This document shows, in pieces, positions 1-6,539 of a stretch of DNA of 14,551 bases (position 1 is the first letter of the stretch; every line of letters begins with the position of its first letter). The translations under genes and the position numbers were made by a program. Location: positions 1-14,551 of the forward strand of contig CALQZM010000016.1 in assembly GCA_943349385.1 (NCBI GenBank), in the 5' to 3' direction. Source of the stretch: Candidatus Peribacteria bacterium. GTDB taxonomy: Bacteria > Patescibacteriota > Gracilibacteria > UBA1369 > GCA-2718715. The notes below the pieces were generated by a model. That model saw nothing but the letters and a program-made list of their open reading frames with translations. It did not search any database and was not told the DNA's origin.

Positions 1-501
1 ATTGGTATTGATAGCTGTCAAACTAAATATGTTCAATCATGCACCCCACAATATTCTTACATACGAGAAATACCTTTAGACCAACCACTCCCTACTACAG
101 TTACTTGTGATAGAGTTCAATTACTGTTCGGAGAATCCGGAATCGATTTACTTAAACAATATGTAGGATTAATTTACCGTTGGGCAACCGGCATAGTCGG
201 AATTATTGCGGTATTTATAATTATGATCCAAGGAATCATAATCGCAACCGCTGGTGGAGATGACAGTAAAATAGGAGAAGCCAAAACCAAAATTATTGAA
301 AGTTTAACCGCAATTGCCATCTTATTTTTGTCTGGAATAATACTTTACACAATCAATCCAAACTACTTTACCAATACCGATCTGCAGCAAAAGCTCGATG
401 AAGCAGCAGCTACACCAGAAGCAACACCAGCAACACCAGCAGCAGCAGCAGAATCTAACTCGAGGTTAGAGACTACAGCAAGCGATTCAGCAGCTGCCTA
501 A
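1..501 (+). CDS. Pilin-like T4SS_pilin/VirB2-type membrane protein 1, 5' end outside the window
   Basis: The reading frame is open from the first base, so the gene starts upstream; 166 residues are visible. An ATG at 223 lies inside the first membrane helix and is unlikely to be the start. The visible part has an extracytoplasmic stretch with three cysteines (visible residues 6, 14, 36), a helix at about 62-84, a short polar loop (GGDDSKIGEAK), a second helix at about 99-118, and a tail rich in Ala, Pro and Thr. Helix - Gly/Asp loop with AK - helix is the layout of the small VirB2/TrbC-like pilins common in CPR genomes. The core recurs in the next three genes. Cysteines and a long C-terminal tail set this copy apart. 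The family assignment is by pattern; pilus assembly is inferred. Another small two-helix membrane protein family cannot be excluded. Confidence 0.7.
   Translation: MGIDSCQTKYVQSCTPQYSYIREIPLDQPLPTTVTCDRVQLLFGESGIDLLKQYVGLIYRWATGIVGIIAVFIIMIQGIIIATAGGDDSKIGEAKTKIIESLTAIAILFLSGIILYTINPNYFTNTDLQQKLDEAAATPEATPATPAAAAESNSRLETTASDSAAA
422..451 (+). repeat. Short tandem repeat encoding the Ala/Pro/Thr tail of pilin-like protein 1
   Basis: Two copies of the 9-base unit CAACACCAG (422-430, 431-439) run into five CAG triplets (437-451). All units are multiples of three, so copy-number change would alter tail length without breaking the frame. The stretch is richer in G+C than its surroundings. Confidence 0.6.
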
Positions 502-527
502 CAAAAACCTAAAATAAAAAACTTTAT

Positions 528-971
528 ATGAAAAAACTCCTATCAATCAGCTTACTTACAATCCACTTATTACTACTTCCAAGCGCTGTATTAGCACAAG
601 CACCAGCAGCAACTACTCCACCTGCCACTCCAGAGGATACAAGAGAATATATTCCACCAATTCTAAAACCAAGTCTTTTACCTGGTCCGACTTTCAGTAA
701 TGACAAAAAAAGAACCGGTGCCGAAGTTACAAAATACGTAACCGAGAAGGCCTTACCTCAAATATCTTCAAGATTACTAACCCTTATAGCGGTCGTAGCC
801 ATGATAGGAATTATTTACGCTGGAATAAGTTTTTTCTTGGCGGCCGGAGACACCGACAAAGCTGCTAGTGCCAAAAATATTGCAATATATTCTATTGTAG
901 GATTAGTAATTGCCTTAATGAGTTTTACAATCGTTCAAATAATTACCCTCCTACCACTTAATTCACTTTAA
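528..971 (+). CDS. Pilin-like T4SS_pilin-type membrane protein 2
   Basis: A 147-residue protein with a signal peptide (residues 1-23, site VLA|QA), a Pro/Ala/Thr-rich linker (24-52), an amphipathic stretch leading into helix 1 (about 83-104), the polar loop AAGDTDKAASAK, and helix 2 (about 118-141). This is the most typical member of the cluster: CPR T4SS_pilin proteins usually show helix - AxGDxxKxxxAK - helix after a secreted N-terminus. The start follows the previous gene by 26 bases and has no Shine-Dalgarno sequence; an A-rich leader with ACTTTAT abuts the ATG. It is probably co-transcribed with genes 1, 3 and 4. The role (subunit of a pilus or a VirB2-like channel component) is inferred; no assembly ATPase or other secretion gene lies in the window. 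Confidence 0.75.
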   Translation: MKKLLSISLLTIHLLLLPSAVLAQAPAATTPPATPEDTREYIPPILKPSLLPGPTFSNDKKRTGAEVTKYVTEKALPQISSRLLTLIAVVAMIGIIYAGISFFLAAGDTDKAASAKNIAIYSIVGLVIALMSFTIVQIITLLPLNSL

Positions 972-972
972 A

Positions 973-1491
973 ATGCGTTTTATATTAAGTTTATTATTCT
1001 GCCTACTTTTTACAGCCAATACAGTTTTGGCACAGTCAACCCCACCAGCAGAACCAGCCCCAGCAGCAGCCCCAGCAGAAGCAGAAGAAAAAGAAAAAGC
1101 AGAAGAAGATCCAAATCCTTCAGAAAATAAAACTTACGAAGAAAAATTAAAGATATTAATTCCAAGCCAAGAAAGTTTATTTGATTTCTCAAAACGAAAT
1201 GATACAAATCAAGATGGCGTAATTTCTAAAGATGAAAAAATAAGACTAGCAGATGGCGATCTAGAACAAGGGCTTGCACCCAAATTACTAAAAATTCTAA
1301 TTCAATTTTCACCCATAGCTTTCACCATATTTTTTGTATATGCCGGAGTCAGACTGATTCTCTCAAGAGGTAACGAAGACGCTTACACCAATACCAAAAA
1401 CATGATTGTAGAAGCCTTAATTGGGGTGGTGTTAATTACAGCTTCATTTGCTATAATAATAGGAGTAGTAAGACTTTTTGATTCACTTTAA
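973..1491 (+). CDS. Pilin-like membrane protein 3 with an EF-hand calcium-binding loop
   Basis: A 172-residue protein. In order: signal peptide (1-20, site VLA|QS), Pro/Ala-rich segment (22-36), strongly acidic Glu/Lys segment (37-57), a perfect EF-hand loop at 77-88 (DTNQDGVISKDE; Asp1, Asn3, Asp5, Gly6, Ile8, Glu12), helix 1 (about 110-130), loop SRGNEDAYTNTK, helix 2 (about 145-168). The helix-loop-helix core matches the other three cluster members. The loop fits both the EF-hand and the dockerin-type calcium motif; only one copy is present. With a cleaved signal peptide the loop would face outside the cytoplasm, where calcium is plentiful. The gene starts one base after the previous stop, with no Shine-Dalgarno sequence. 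Calcium binding follows from the motif; any effect on pilus assembly or adhesion is inference. Confidence 0.75.
   Translation: MRFILSLLFCLLFTANTVLAQSTPPAEPAPAAAPAEAEEKEKAEEDPNPSENKTYEEKLKILIPSQESLFDFSKRNDTNQDGVISKDEKIRLADGDLEQGLAPKLLKILIQFSPIAFTIFFVYAGVRLILSRGNEDAYTNTKNMIVEALIGVVLITASFAIIIGVVRLFDSL
1201..1236 (+). other. EF-hand / dockerin-like calcium loop within pilin-like protein 3
   Basis: These 12 codons read DTNQDGVISKDE, residues 77-88. Every ligand position of the canonical EF loop is filled (1 Asp, 3 Asn, 5 Asp, 12 Glu), with Gly at 6 and Ile at 8. The sequence continues as KIRLADGD, which could form the exiting helix. Confidence 0.75.
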
Positions 1492-1500
1492 AACTTTAAA

Positions 1501-1899
1501 ATGACTAAAATATCAATTTTTCAATTCTGGATCTATACAATTTGTTTTAGTGCAATAAATTTCTTGAATCCAACTAACTTGCTTGCTCAAGTTTCATTAC
1601 CAGAGGATTTACGACCTAACTATATTCCAAATATTGCTGGTACAAGTGCTGAAGATAAAATTTTTAATTTATCGGGTAGCCTAATTATTACCATTATGCA
1701 GCTAGCGGGTGGAGTGGCAATTTTAGTTTTGATTATAAACGGATTTAACTACATTATTGCCCGTGGCGAAGAAGGTGAAATAGAACAAGCCAAGACCAAT
1801 ATATTTTGGGCATTAGGTGGCTTAATATTAATAATGATATCTTATGTAATAATAAGATTCGTAGTAAAAGTAACCTTAGTTGTAGACGAAATAAATTAA
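1501..1899 (+). CDS. Pilin-like T4SS_pilin-type membrane protein 4
   Basis: A 132-residue protein, the shortest complete member of the cluster. It has a signal peptide (about 1-29, site LLA|QV), a short linker with YIPNIAG that recalls YIPPILK in protein 2, helix 1 (about 60-86), the polar loop ARGEEGEIEQAK, and helix 2 (about 100-125). It lacks the Ala/Pro-rich segment of its three neighbours. The start lies nine bases after gene 3 in an ACTTTAAA leader. Its stop codon overlaps the stop of the convergent metG gene by four bases (TTAA), so no intergenic terminator separates them. Family by pattern, function inferred as for the other members. Confidence 0.75.
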   Translation: MTKISIFQFWIYTICFSAINFLNPTNLLAQVSLPEDLRPNYIPNIAGTSAEDKIFNLSGSLIITIMQLAGGVAILVLIINGFNYIIARGEEGEIEQAKTNIFWALGGLILIMISYVIIRFVVKVTLVVDEIN

Positions 1900-3398
1900 A
1901 TCTCTAAACGAGGAAACAAAGGCGTAATTTCGCCTAATGTTTTTTCGGCAACTACTGACTTAAATCCTGCTTCAAAATTTAAGCCTAAATCTATTTGCAG
2001 AATTTTTGCTAGCTCTAAAGTAGCATTCGGTACATATGGAGCCATTAAGTAGGTTACTCTTTTAACACCTTCGACTAAGTTACCCATTACTAAAGCTAAT
2101 TCAGCTGTTTTAGCTTCTTTTGCTAATGCCCAAGGTTTAGTTTCTTCGACATATTGATTTAATAAAGTCATAAAATGCAAAACAGATTCGATCCCCTTTT
2201 TGATATCGAAATTTTCAATTTCAGAACAATAAGTTTTAAAGCAATCGGCAAACTCAGGCTCAAATTTAAATTCAGTAATAGTTGGAACAACTCCATTAAA
2301 ATATTTATGGACCATCGAAACCACTCTACTAGCTAAATTCCCAAAATTATTAGCCAAATCTGAACTATATACTATGTTAAATCTTTCTTTACTAAAATCA
2401 CCATCATCACCTGTAGGAATTTCGCGAGCTAAGTAAAATCTTACAGCATCAACTGGGCTAGTTGCCAATAAATCTAAAGGATCCACAACATTACCTAAAG
2501 ATTTACTCATTTTTTTACCTTCAGAGGTTACGAATCCATGAACACCAATTGCTTTCGGTAAAGGTAAGCCAGCCGACAACAACATTCCAATCCAAACGCC
2601 AGCATGAAACCTTAAAATATCTTTACCAATAATATGTAAATCACACGGCCAATATTTAGCTACCTTAGTATCGCCATCAGCGTATCCTAAAGCTGTTAAA
2701 TAATTAGTTAAAGCATCACACCAAACATACATAACTTGCGAATCGTCATTCGGAACATTTATGCCCCATGGCAGAATATTTTTAGGCCTTGAAAAGCTAA
2801 CATCTTGCAAACCTTCGTTTAAAAAGGCTAACATTTCATTTTTTCGGACATCTGGATACACTTTTAACTCACCAGATTTAATTAAATCTTTAATTTTATC
2901 GGAATATTTAGAAAGTCTAAAGAAATAATTTTCTTCAGTTAAAAGCTCAGGTGCAACCATATGATTAGTACATTTACCATCAACTAAATCTTTCTCACTT
3001 AAAAAAGCCTCACATCCGCTACAATACAATCCAGAGTAACTATTTAAATAAATATCATCTGCCTCAACCAGTTTGTTCCAAATTTTTTGGGCACCTCGTT
3101 TGTGCAAGTCAGAGCTAGTACGCACAAAATCATCGTTTGTTAGGTTGAGGTCTTTAGCTAACTTATAAAAATGCTGCACTACATCATCTACAAATTCTTG
3201 AGTATCACGTCCAGCTTCTTTAGCAGTCTTGTAAATCTTACTTCCGTGTTCATCAGTCCCCGTCAAAAAATAGGTATCAGTCCCCTTCGCTCGGTAATAT
3301 CTTGCAATAATATCAGCAAAAACAAATTCAAGGGCGTGCCCTAAGTGAGGTTTAGCATTTGTATAAGCGATAGCAGTTGTAAGATAAAATTTTGACAT
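1896..3398 (-). CDS. metG: Methionyl-tRNA synthetase
   Basis: Charges tRNA(Met) with methionine in the cytoplasm (class I synthetase). The 500 residues begin with the expected strand and the HIGH-type motif HLGH (18-21). A zinc knuckle follows with Cys126, Cys129, Cys143 and His146 (CxxC...CxxH, the Thermus-like single-knuckle form). The KMSKS loop is intact at 296-300, and the C-terminal anticodon-binding helical domain (about 345-500) contains the usual NNFGNLASR and KPWALAK segments. There is no C-terminal EMAP/Trbp111-like tRNA-binding domain, so this is a short form. The gene is divergent from gltX across 63 bases and converges on pilin-like gene 4 with overlapping stops. No Shine-Dalgarno sequence precedes the ATG. 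Confidence 0.95.
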   Translation of the reverse strand: MSKFYLTTAIAYTNAKPHLGHALEFVFADIIARYYRAKGTDTYFLTGTDEHGSKIYKTAKEAGRDTQEFVDDVVQHFYKLAKDLNLTNDDFVRTSSDLHKRGAQKIWNKLVEADDIYLNSYSGLYCSGCEAFLSEKDLVDGKCTNHMVAPELLTEENYFFRLSKYSDKIKDLIKSGELKVYPDVRKNEMLAFLNEGLQDVSFSRPKNILPWGINVPNDDSQVMYVWCDALTNYLTALGYADGDTKVAKYWPCDLHIIGKDILRFHAGVWIGMLLSAGLPLPKAIGVHGFVTSEGKKMSKSLGNVVDPLDLLATSPVDAVRFYLAREIPTGDDGDFSKERFNIVYSSDLANNFGNLASRVVSMVHKYFNGVVPTITEFKFEPEFADCFKTYCSEIENFDIKKGIESVLHFMTLLNQYVEETKPWALAKEAKTAELALVMGNLVEGVKRVTYLMAPYVPNATLELAKILQIDLGLNFEAGFKSVVAEKTLGEITPLFPRLEI

Positions 3399-3401
3399 AA
3401 G

Positions 3402-3430
3402 TTGACTAATTAAGGTAAAACGGACACAAT
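3402..3430 (+). promoter_or_regulatory. Possible promoter for gltX
   Basis: TTGACT (3402-3407), 17 bases, then CACAAT (3425-3430) fits a sigma-70 promoter in the 63-base divergent gap. A second TTGACA sits ten bases upstream (3392-3397), overlapping the metG start codon, with TAAAAC 18 bases on. Which is used cannot be told by eye. Confidence 0.35.
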
Positions 3431-3461
3431 GAACTTAGCAATTTAATTACAAAAAATCTAG

Positions 3462-5033
3462 ATGAACAAAAAAGTTAGAACCCGTTTCGCACCATCTCCA
3501 ACCGGATACTTACACATAGGCGGTCTTAGAACTGCGCTTTACGCTTACCTTTACGCCAAAAAACATAATGGTGACTTTTTACTTAGAATCGAAGATACAG
3601 ATCAAGCTAGATTAGTTGAGGACTCCTTACAAAACATTATAGATACTCTTAATTGGGCAGGATTAGAATTCGATGAAGGACCAGGAAAAGAAGGTCCACA
3701 TGGCCCCTACATTCAATCAGAACGACTTGGGCTTTACCAAACAGCTGTACAAGGATTAATTGAGCAAGGCCATGCTTATCGATGTTTCTGTACCAAAGAA
3801 AGACTCGATCAAATGCGTGAAGAACAAATGCTTATGAAAAAAGCTCCTATGTACGACCGACATTGCCGATATTTAACTCCTGTCGAAATCCAAGAAAAAC
3901 TGAAATCAAAAGCTAGTTTCGTAGTTCGACAAGCAATCCCCTTAAATCGTCAATTAAAATTCGACGATAAAATCCGAGGAAAAGTGACTTTTGACACAAA
4001 CACTTTAGACGACCACGTACTTCTTAAAACAGATGGATTTCCAACTTACCACTTAGCTGTAGTCGTAGACGATCACGACATGCAAATTACCGACGTAATT
4101 CGTGGCGAAGAATGGCTTCCATCAACTCCAAAACATCTTTTACTTTACGAAGCATTTAATTGGGAACCTACTGAATTTGCCCATTTACCTCTTTTATTAA
4201 ACAAAGACAGAAGCAAATTATCAAAAAGACAAAATGATGTTTCAACTCAAAGTTACATTGATAAAGGATATTTAAAAGAAGCCCTAATCAACTTTATAGC
4301 CCTCCTTGGCTGGAATACTTCAGATAATCAAGAAATCTACAGCTTCGAAGAATTAATCGACAAATTCTCACTAGAAAGAGTTCAAAAATCTGGAGCGATC
4401 TTTGATTTAGACAAATTAAACTGGTTCAACTGGCAATGGAAAAGAAACCTTTACTGGAACAAACTTAGAGCCAAAGCCAAAGAATTAGATTCTACCTGCC
4501 AAATTCAAGAAACTAACAAAGGTCCAGTGTTCAATTTAACTAAAAATAGCCCAAAATTCACTAATTTTAGAGGAGGATTACTTTTAACTGAAGTCGAAAA
4601 AAACTTAGACCAAAAGTATAAAACTGACCAAGAATTCTTAAACAAAGCCCTAATAACTTTAGAAGAAAAAATCCTTAAAGAACCAGAAAATATAAATGAA
4701 TTAATTAAATTTTATTTTGCCAAAAATTTAGACTACAATAAAACGCTTTTTTTGAATGAAAAAATGGGCGTAAATGCCGAAGTTGCTAAACAAGCAATCG
4801 CTATATGTATAAAGGATTTAAACGAGTCAGACTTCGAATCTGAGAAAGCACTTTTTGACAAGTTTATACAAGTTATTCAGAAACTAAATCTAAAGAATGG
4901 TCAAGTACTTTGGCCAGTTAGAATTGCCCTCACTAACGAAGACTTTTCACCAGGCGTTTTCGAAGTCGCAAATGTTCTTGGATACACAAAAACTATAGAC
5001 AGACTAAAATGGGCACTATCTGAATTAGCATAA
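3462..5033 (+). CDS. gltX: Glutamyl-tRNA synthetase
   Basis: Charges tRNA with glutamate in the cytoplasm. The 523 residues open with RFAPSPTGYLHIGGLRTALY, the class Ic signature with HIGG at 18-21. A putative zinc-binding stretch has CFC (Cys108, Cys110) and YDRHC (Tyr131, Cys135). The DHVLLKTDGFPTYHLAVVVDD and RGEEWLPSTPKH segments typical of GluRS follow, and the KMSKS counterpart KLSKR is at 252-256. The C-terminal helical anticodon-binding region fills the remainder. Length is slightly above the usual 470-490. Whether it is discriminating or also charges tRNA(Gln) for the GatCAB route cannot be read from the sequence; no glnS or gat genes are in the window. The ATG has no clear Shine-Dalgarno sequence. 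It stands apart from the next operon by about 230-265 bases. Confidence 0.95.
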   Translation: MNKKVRTRFAPSPTGYLHIGGLRTALYAYLYAKKHNGDFLLRIEDTDQARLVEDSLQNIIDTLNWAGLEFDEGPGKEGPHGPYIQSERLGLYQTAVQGLIEQGHAYRCFCTKERLDQMREEQMLMKKAPMYDRHCRYLTPVEIQEKLKSKASFVVRQAIPLNRQLKFDDKIRGKVTFDTNTLDDHVLLKTDGFPTYHLAVVVDDHDMQITDVIRGEEWLPSTPKHLLLYEAFNWEPTEFAHLPLLLNKDRSKLSKRQNDVSTQSYIDKGYLKEALINFIALLGWNTSDNQEIYSFEELIDKFSLERVQKSGAIFDLDKLNWFNWQWKRNLYWNKLRAKAKELDSTCQIQETNKGPVFNLTKNSPKFTNFRGGLLLTEVEKNLDQKYKTDQEFLNKALITLEEKILKEPENINELIKFYFAKNLDYNKTLFLNEKMGVNAEVAKQAIAICIKDLNESDFESEKALFDKFIQVIQKLNLKNGQVLWPVRIALTNEDFSPGVFEVANVLGYTKTIDRLKWALSELA

Positions 5034-5092
5034 TCAACTTATTCACCACATAGTAAGCACCCTTAGTCAAATTAATCTTTACAGCACTACAC

Positions 5093-5109
5093 TATGCTTT
5101 GCATATTTT
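5093..5109 (+). terminator. Weak hairpin with T-run after gltX
   Basis: TATGC-TTT-GCATA (5093-5105) forms a perfect 5-bp stem with a 3-base loop, followed by TTTT. It lies 60 bases beyond the gltX stop. The stem is short for an intrinsic terminator, so this is only a candidate. Confidence 0.25.
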
Positions 5110-5198
5110 GTCAAAAAATCATTCGGCTTTATATAAACAAAAAAACACAATAGTTACAACCAAAAGCAAATTCCAAAACATTCTAAGTTTAACTACAA

Positions 5199-5230
5199 TT
5201 GAAAATTTTTTAGAAATCTATTAATATAAA
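5199..5230 (+). promoter_or_regulatory. Possible promoter of the zinc-ribbon/lipoprotein/PHP/pta/ackA operon
   Basis: TTGAAA (5199-5204) and TATAAA (5225-5230) are good hexamers, but the 20-base spacer is longer than ideal. The 232-base gap 5034-5265 otherwise shows only AT-rich sequence and the weak hairpin at 5093; I see no RNA gene in it. Confidence 0.25.
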
Positions 5231-5285
5231 ATCTACCCGATACATTAATTTAACTAAACTTAATAATGAACTTCAAAATCATAAA

Positions 5286-5290
5286 AGAGG
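5286..5290 (+). promoter_or_regulatory. Shine-Dalgarno sequence deciding the start of the zinc-ribbon gene
   Basis: AGAGG lies eight bases before the ATG at 5299. It is one of very few convincing ribosome binding sites in the window. It favours 5299 over the longer in-frame start at 5266, which has none. Confidence 0.55.
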
Positions 5291-5298
5291 TTATCATA

Positions 5299-5607
5299 AT
5301 GCTAAAAAAGAAGCTTAGATGTCACAAATGCAAAAAATCCGTTTCTAATAAAGAAATCTTTATAGACTCTGTAACTGAATCAAAAGTAGTACTAAGATGC
5401 GAATGTTCAAAATGCCAAAGTAGAACTGTTGCTGAAATTGCCTTATTAAAAGATAAAGTAAATCCAATCATAAATAATAGAGTTCATAAAACCTTACAGT
5501 TAAAATCTAAAAAAGCACCTACTCATATAAGTTCAAATGACATTTTAGATGTTAAAAACTTTTTAAAAACCTTTAAAGGAGATTTTAAAGAAATATTTAA
5601 GAATTAA
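5299..5607 (+). CDS. Small zinc-ribbon-like protein of unknown function
   Basis: I do not recognise this gene. From the ATG at 5299 it encodes 102 residues; a start at 5266 would add 11. The N-terminal half carries CxxC (Cys8, Cys11) and CxCxxC (Cys34, Cys36, Cys39), spaced like a zinc ribbon with one cysteine extra, among many lysines. The C-terminal part is basic, then ends in a predicted helix with the pattern DVKNFLKTFKGDFKEIF. There is no signal peptide, so the protein should be cytoplasmic. A nucleic-acid or protein-binding role would be usual for such a fold but is not shown. It is the first gene of a tightly spaced run; the lipoprotein gene starts six bases after its stop. Confidence 0.6.
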   Translation: MLKKKLRCHKCKKSVSNKEIFIDSVTESKVVLRCECSKCQSRTVAEIALLKDKVNPIINNRVHKTLQLKSKKAPTHISSNDILDVKNFLKTFKGDFKEIFKN

Positions 5608-5613
5608 TAAATT

Positions 5614-5859
5614 ATGAAAAAGCTAATTTCGATTACAACCCTAATATTTTTACTTTCTGGCTGTAGCTATGTAAAAAAAGCCAAAGAAGATGCTTCTGAT
5701 TTTGTAAGCAATACCGAATCTGCTTACCTAGAAACCAAAGAACAAGTCGACGAAATTCAAGCAGGGATCCAGAAAACTATCGAAACTACACAAAAAGCCT
5801 CAGCCACAATTGAGAAAGCAAATAAATCAGTTAAAGAATTTACGGAGCTTGCAGAATAA
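5614..5859 (+). CDS. Small coiled-coil lipoprotein
   Basis: An 81-residue protein with a lipoprotein signal peptide: MKK, a hydrophobic stretch, then the lipobox L14-S15-G16-C17. The mature part, about 64 residues, is almost all polar and helix-forming, with hydrophobic residues at heptad-like spacing, so an extended coiled coil or amphipathic helix is likely. After cleavage, Cys17 would be lipidated and the protein held on the outer face of the cytoplasmic membrane. It recalls small helical lipoproteins of unknown role in many bacteria; I cannot name a family. Its TAA stop overlaps the next gene's ATG by one base (TAATG), which suggests translational coupling with the PHP-domain protein. Confidence 0.7.
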   Translation: MKKLISITTLIFLLSGCSYVKKAKEDASDFVSNTESAYLETKEQVDEIQAGIQKTIETTQKASATIEKANKSVKEFTELAE

Positions 5860-6539
5860 TGAAGTATAAAGCCTGTTTGCATCTTCATATAAAGGGAGAT
5901 CCCATTGATAATATAAGTTATTCATTTAGCGATGTTATTCAAAAAGCGGTTGCCGAAGATTTTAAAATTATTGCCGTAACCGCCCACGACAAAATTATGT
6001 ATTCAGAGGAAATGCAAACACTTGCTACTCAGAATGGAATTTTGTTGATTCCAGGAATCGAAAAAACAATCGAGGGTAAACATGTCGTAATTTTGAATTG
6101 TCACCAATCCGCAGACCAAATTGAATCATTCACTCAACTACAATCATACAAACAAGCACACGCCGAAAGTTTTATTTTAGCGGTTCACCCATTTTTTTAT
6201 ATGCCGAACTGTTTAAAAGACAAACTAGAACAGCATATTCAACTATTCGACGGAATCGAACTTAACTATTTTTACAACAAATATTTAAATCCAAATTTAA
6301 GAGCTTTAAAAATTGCTAAAAAATATAATAAACCCGTTATTGGTACTAGCGATGTACATTTAATAGAATACTTTTCAAATACCTTTACCTCAATTACGGT
6401 ACAAAATTTAACAATTTTAGAAGTAATTGATGCCTTAAAAAAAAATCAGCTTGATATAACAACAAATAGTTTTTCTATTTTGGAACTAATTAAGATATTA
6501 TCAAAAATAGTAATAGCCCAATTTTCAAATAGAAAATGA
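5859..6539 (+). CDS. PHP-domain metal-dependent phosphoesterase
   Basis: A 226-residue protein with the metal-binding pattern of the PHP superfamily: HLH (His8, His10), TAHD (His43, Asp44), GIE (Glu68), His75, AVHP (His110) and SDVH (Asp165, His167). These residues normally hold two or three metal ions and hydrolyse phosphoester bonds; known relatives include histidinol phosphatases, nucleotide phosphoesterases and polymerase exonuclease domains. No second domain is visible except about 50 C-terminal residues, so the substrate cannot be told. GGAG lies 11 bases before the ATG. The gene overlaps the lipoprotein by one base and pta by four bases (ATGA), so it is probably translated with both. 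Its TGA is the only TGA stop among the complete genes here. Confidence 0.8.
   Translation: MKYKACLHLHIKGDPIDNISYSFSDVIQKAVAEDFKIIAVTAHDKIMYSEEMQTLATQNGILLIPGIEKTIEGKHVVILNCHQSADQIESFTQLQSYKQAHAESFILAVHPFFYMPNCLKDKLEQHIQLFDGIELNYFYNKYLNPNLRALKIAKKYNKPVIGTSDVHLIEYFSNTFTSITVQNLTILEVIDALKKNQLDITTNSFSILELIKILSKIVIAQFSNRK

Noticed and set aside
223..501. A complete 92-residue gene starting at the ATG at 223.
   Set aside because: The frame is open from base 1 and the ATG lies within the first membrane helix, so the gene extends upstream of the window.
1010..1207. Minus-strand frame rich in leucine opposite pilin-like gene 3.
   Set aside because: The leucine run is the complement of the Glu/Lys-rich coding repeat (GAA/AAG), not a membrane protein.
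5039..5047. TTATTCACC, close to a DnaA box.
   Set aside because: A single imperfect match in AT-rich sequence, with no second box or dnaA gene nearby.
5184..5262. Inverted repeat TAAGTTTA ... TAAACTTA flanking the 5' region of the zinc-ribbon operon.
   Set aside because: Eight base pairs with one G-C pair and a 63-base gap; expected by chance in such AT-rich DNA.
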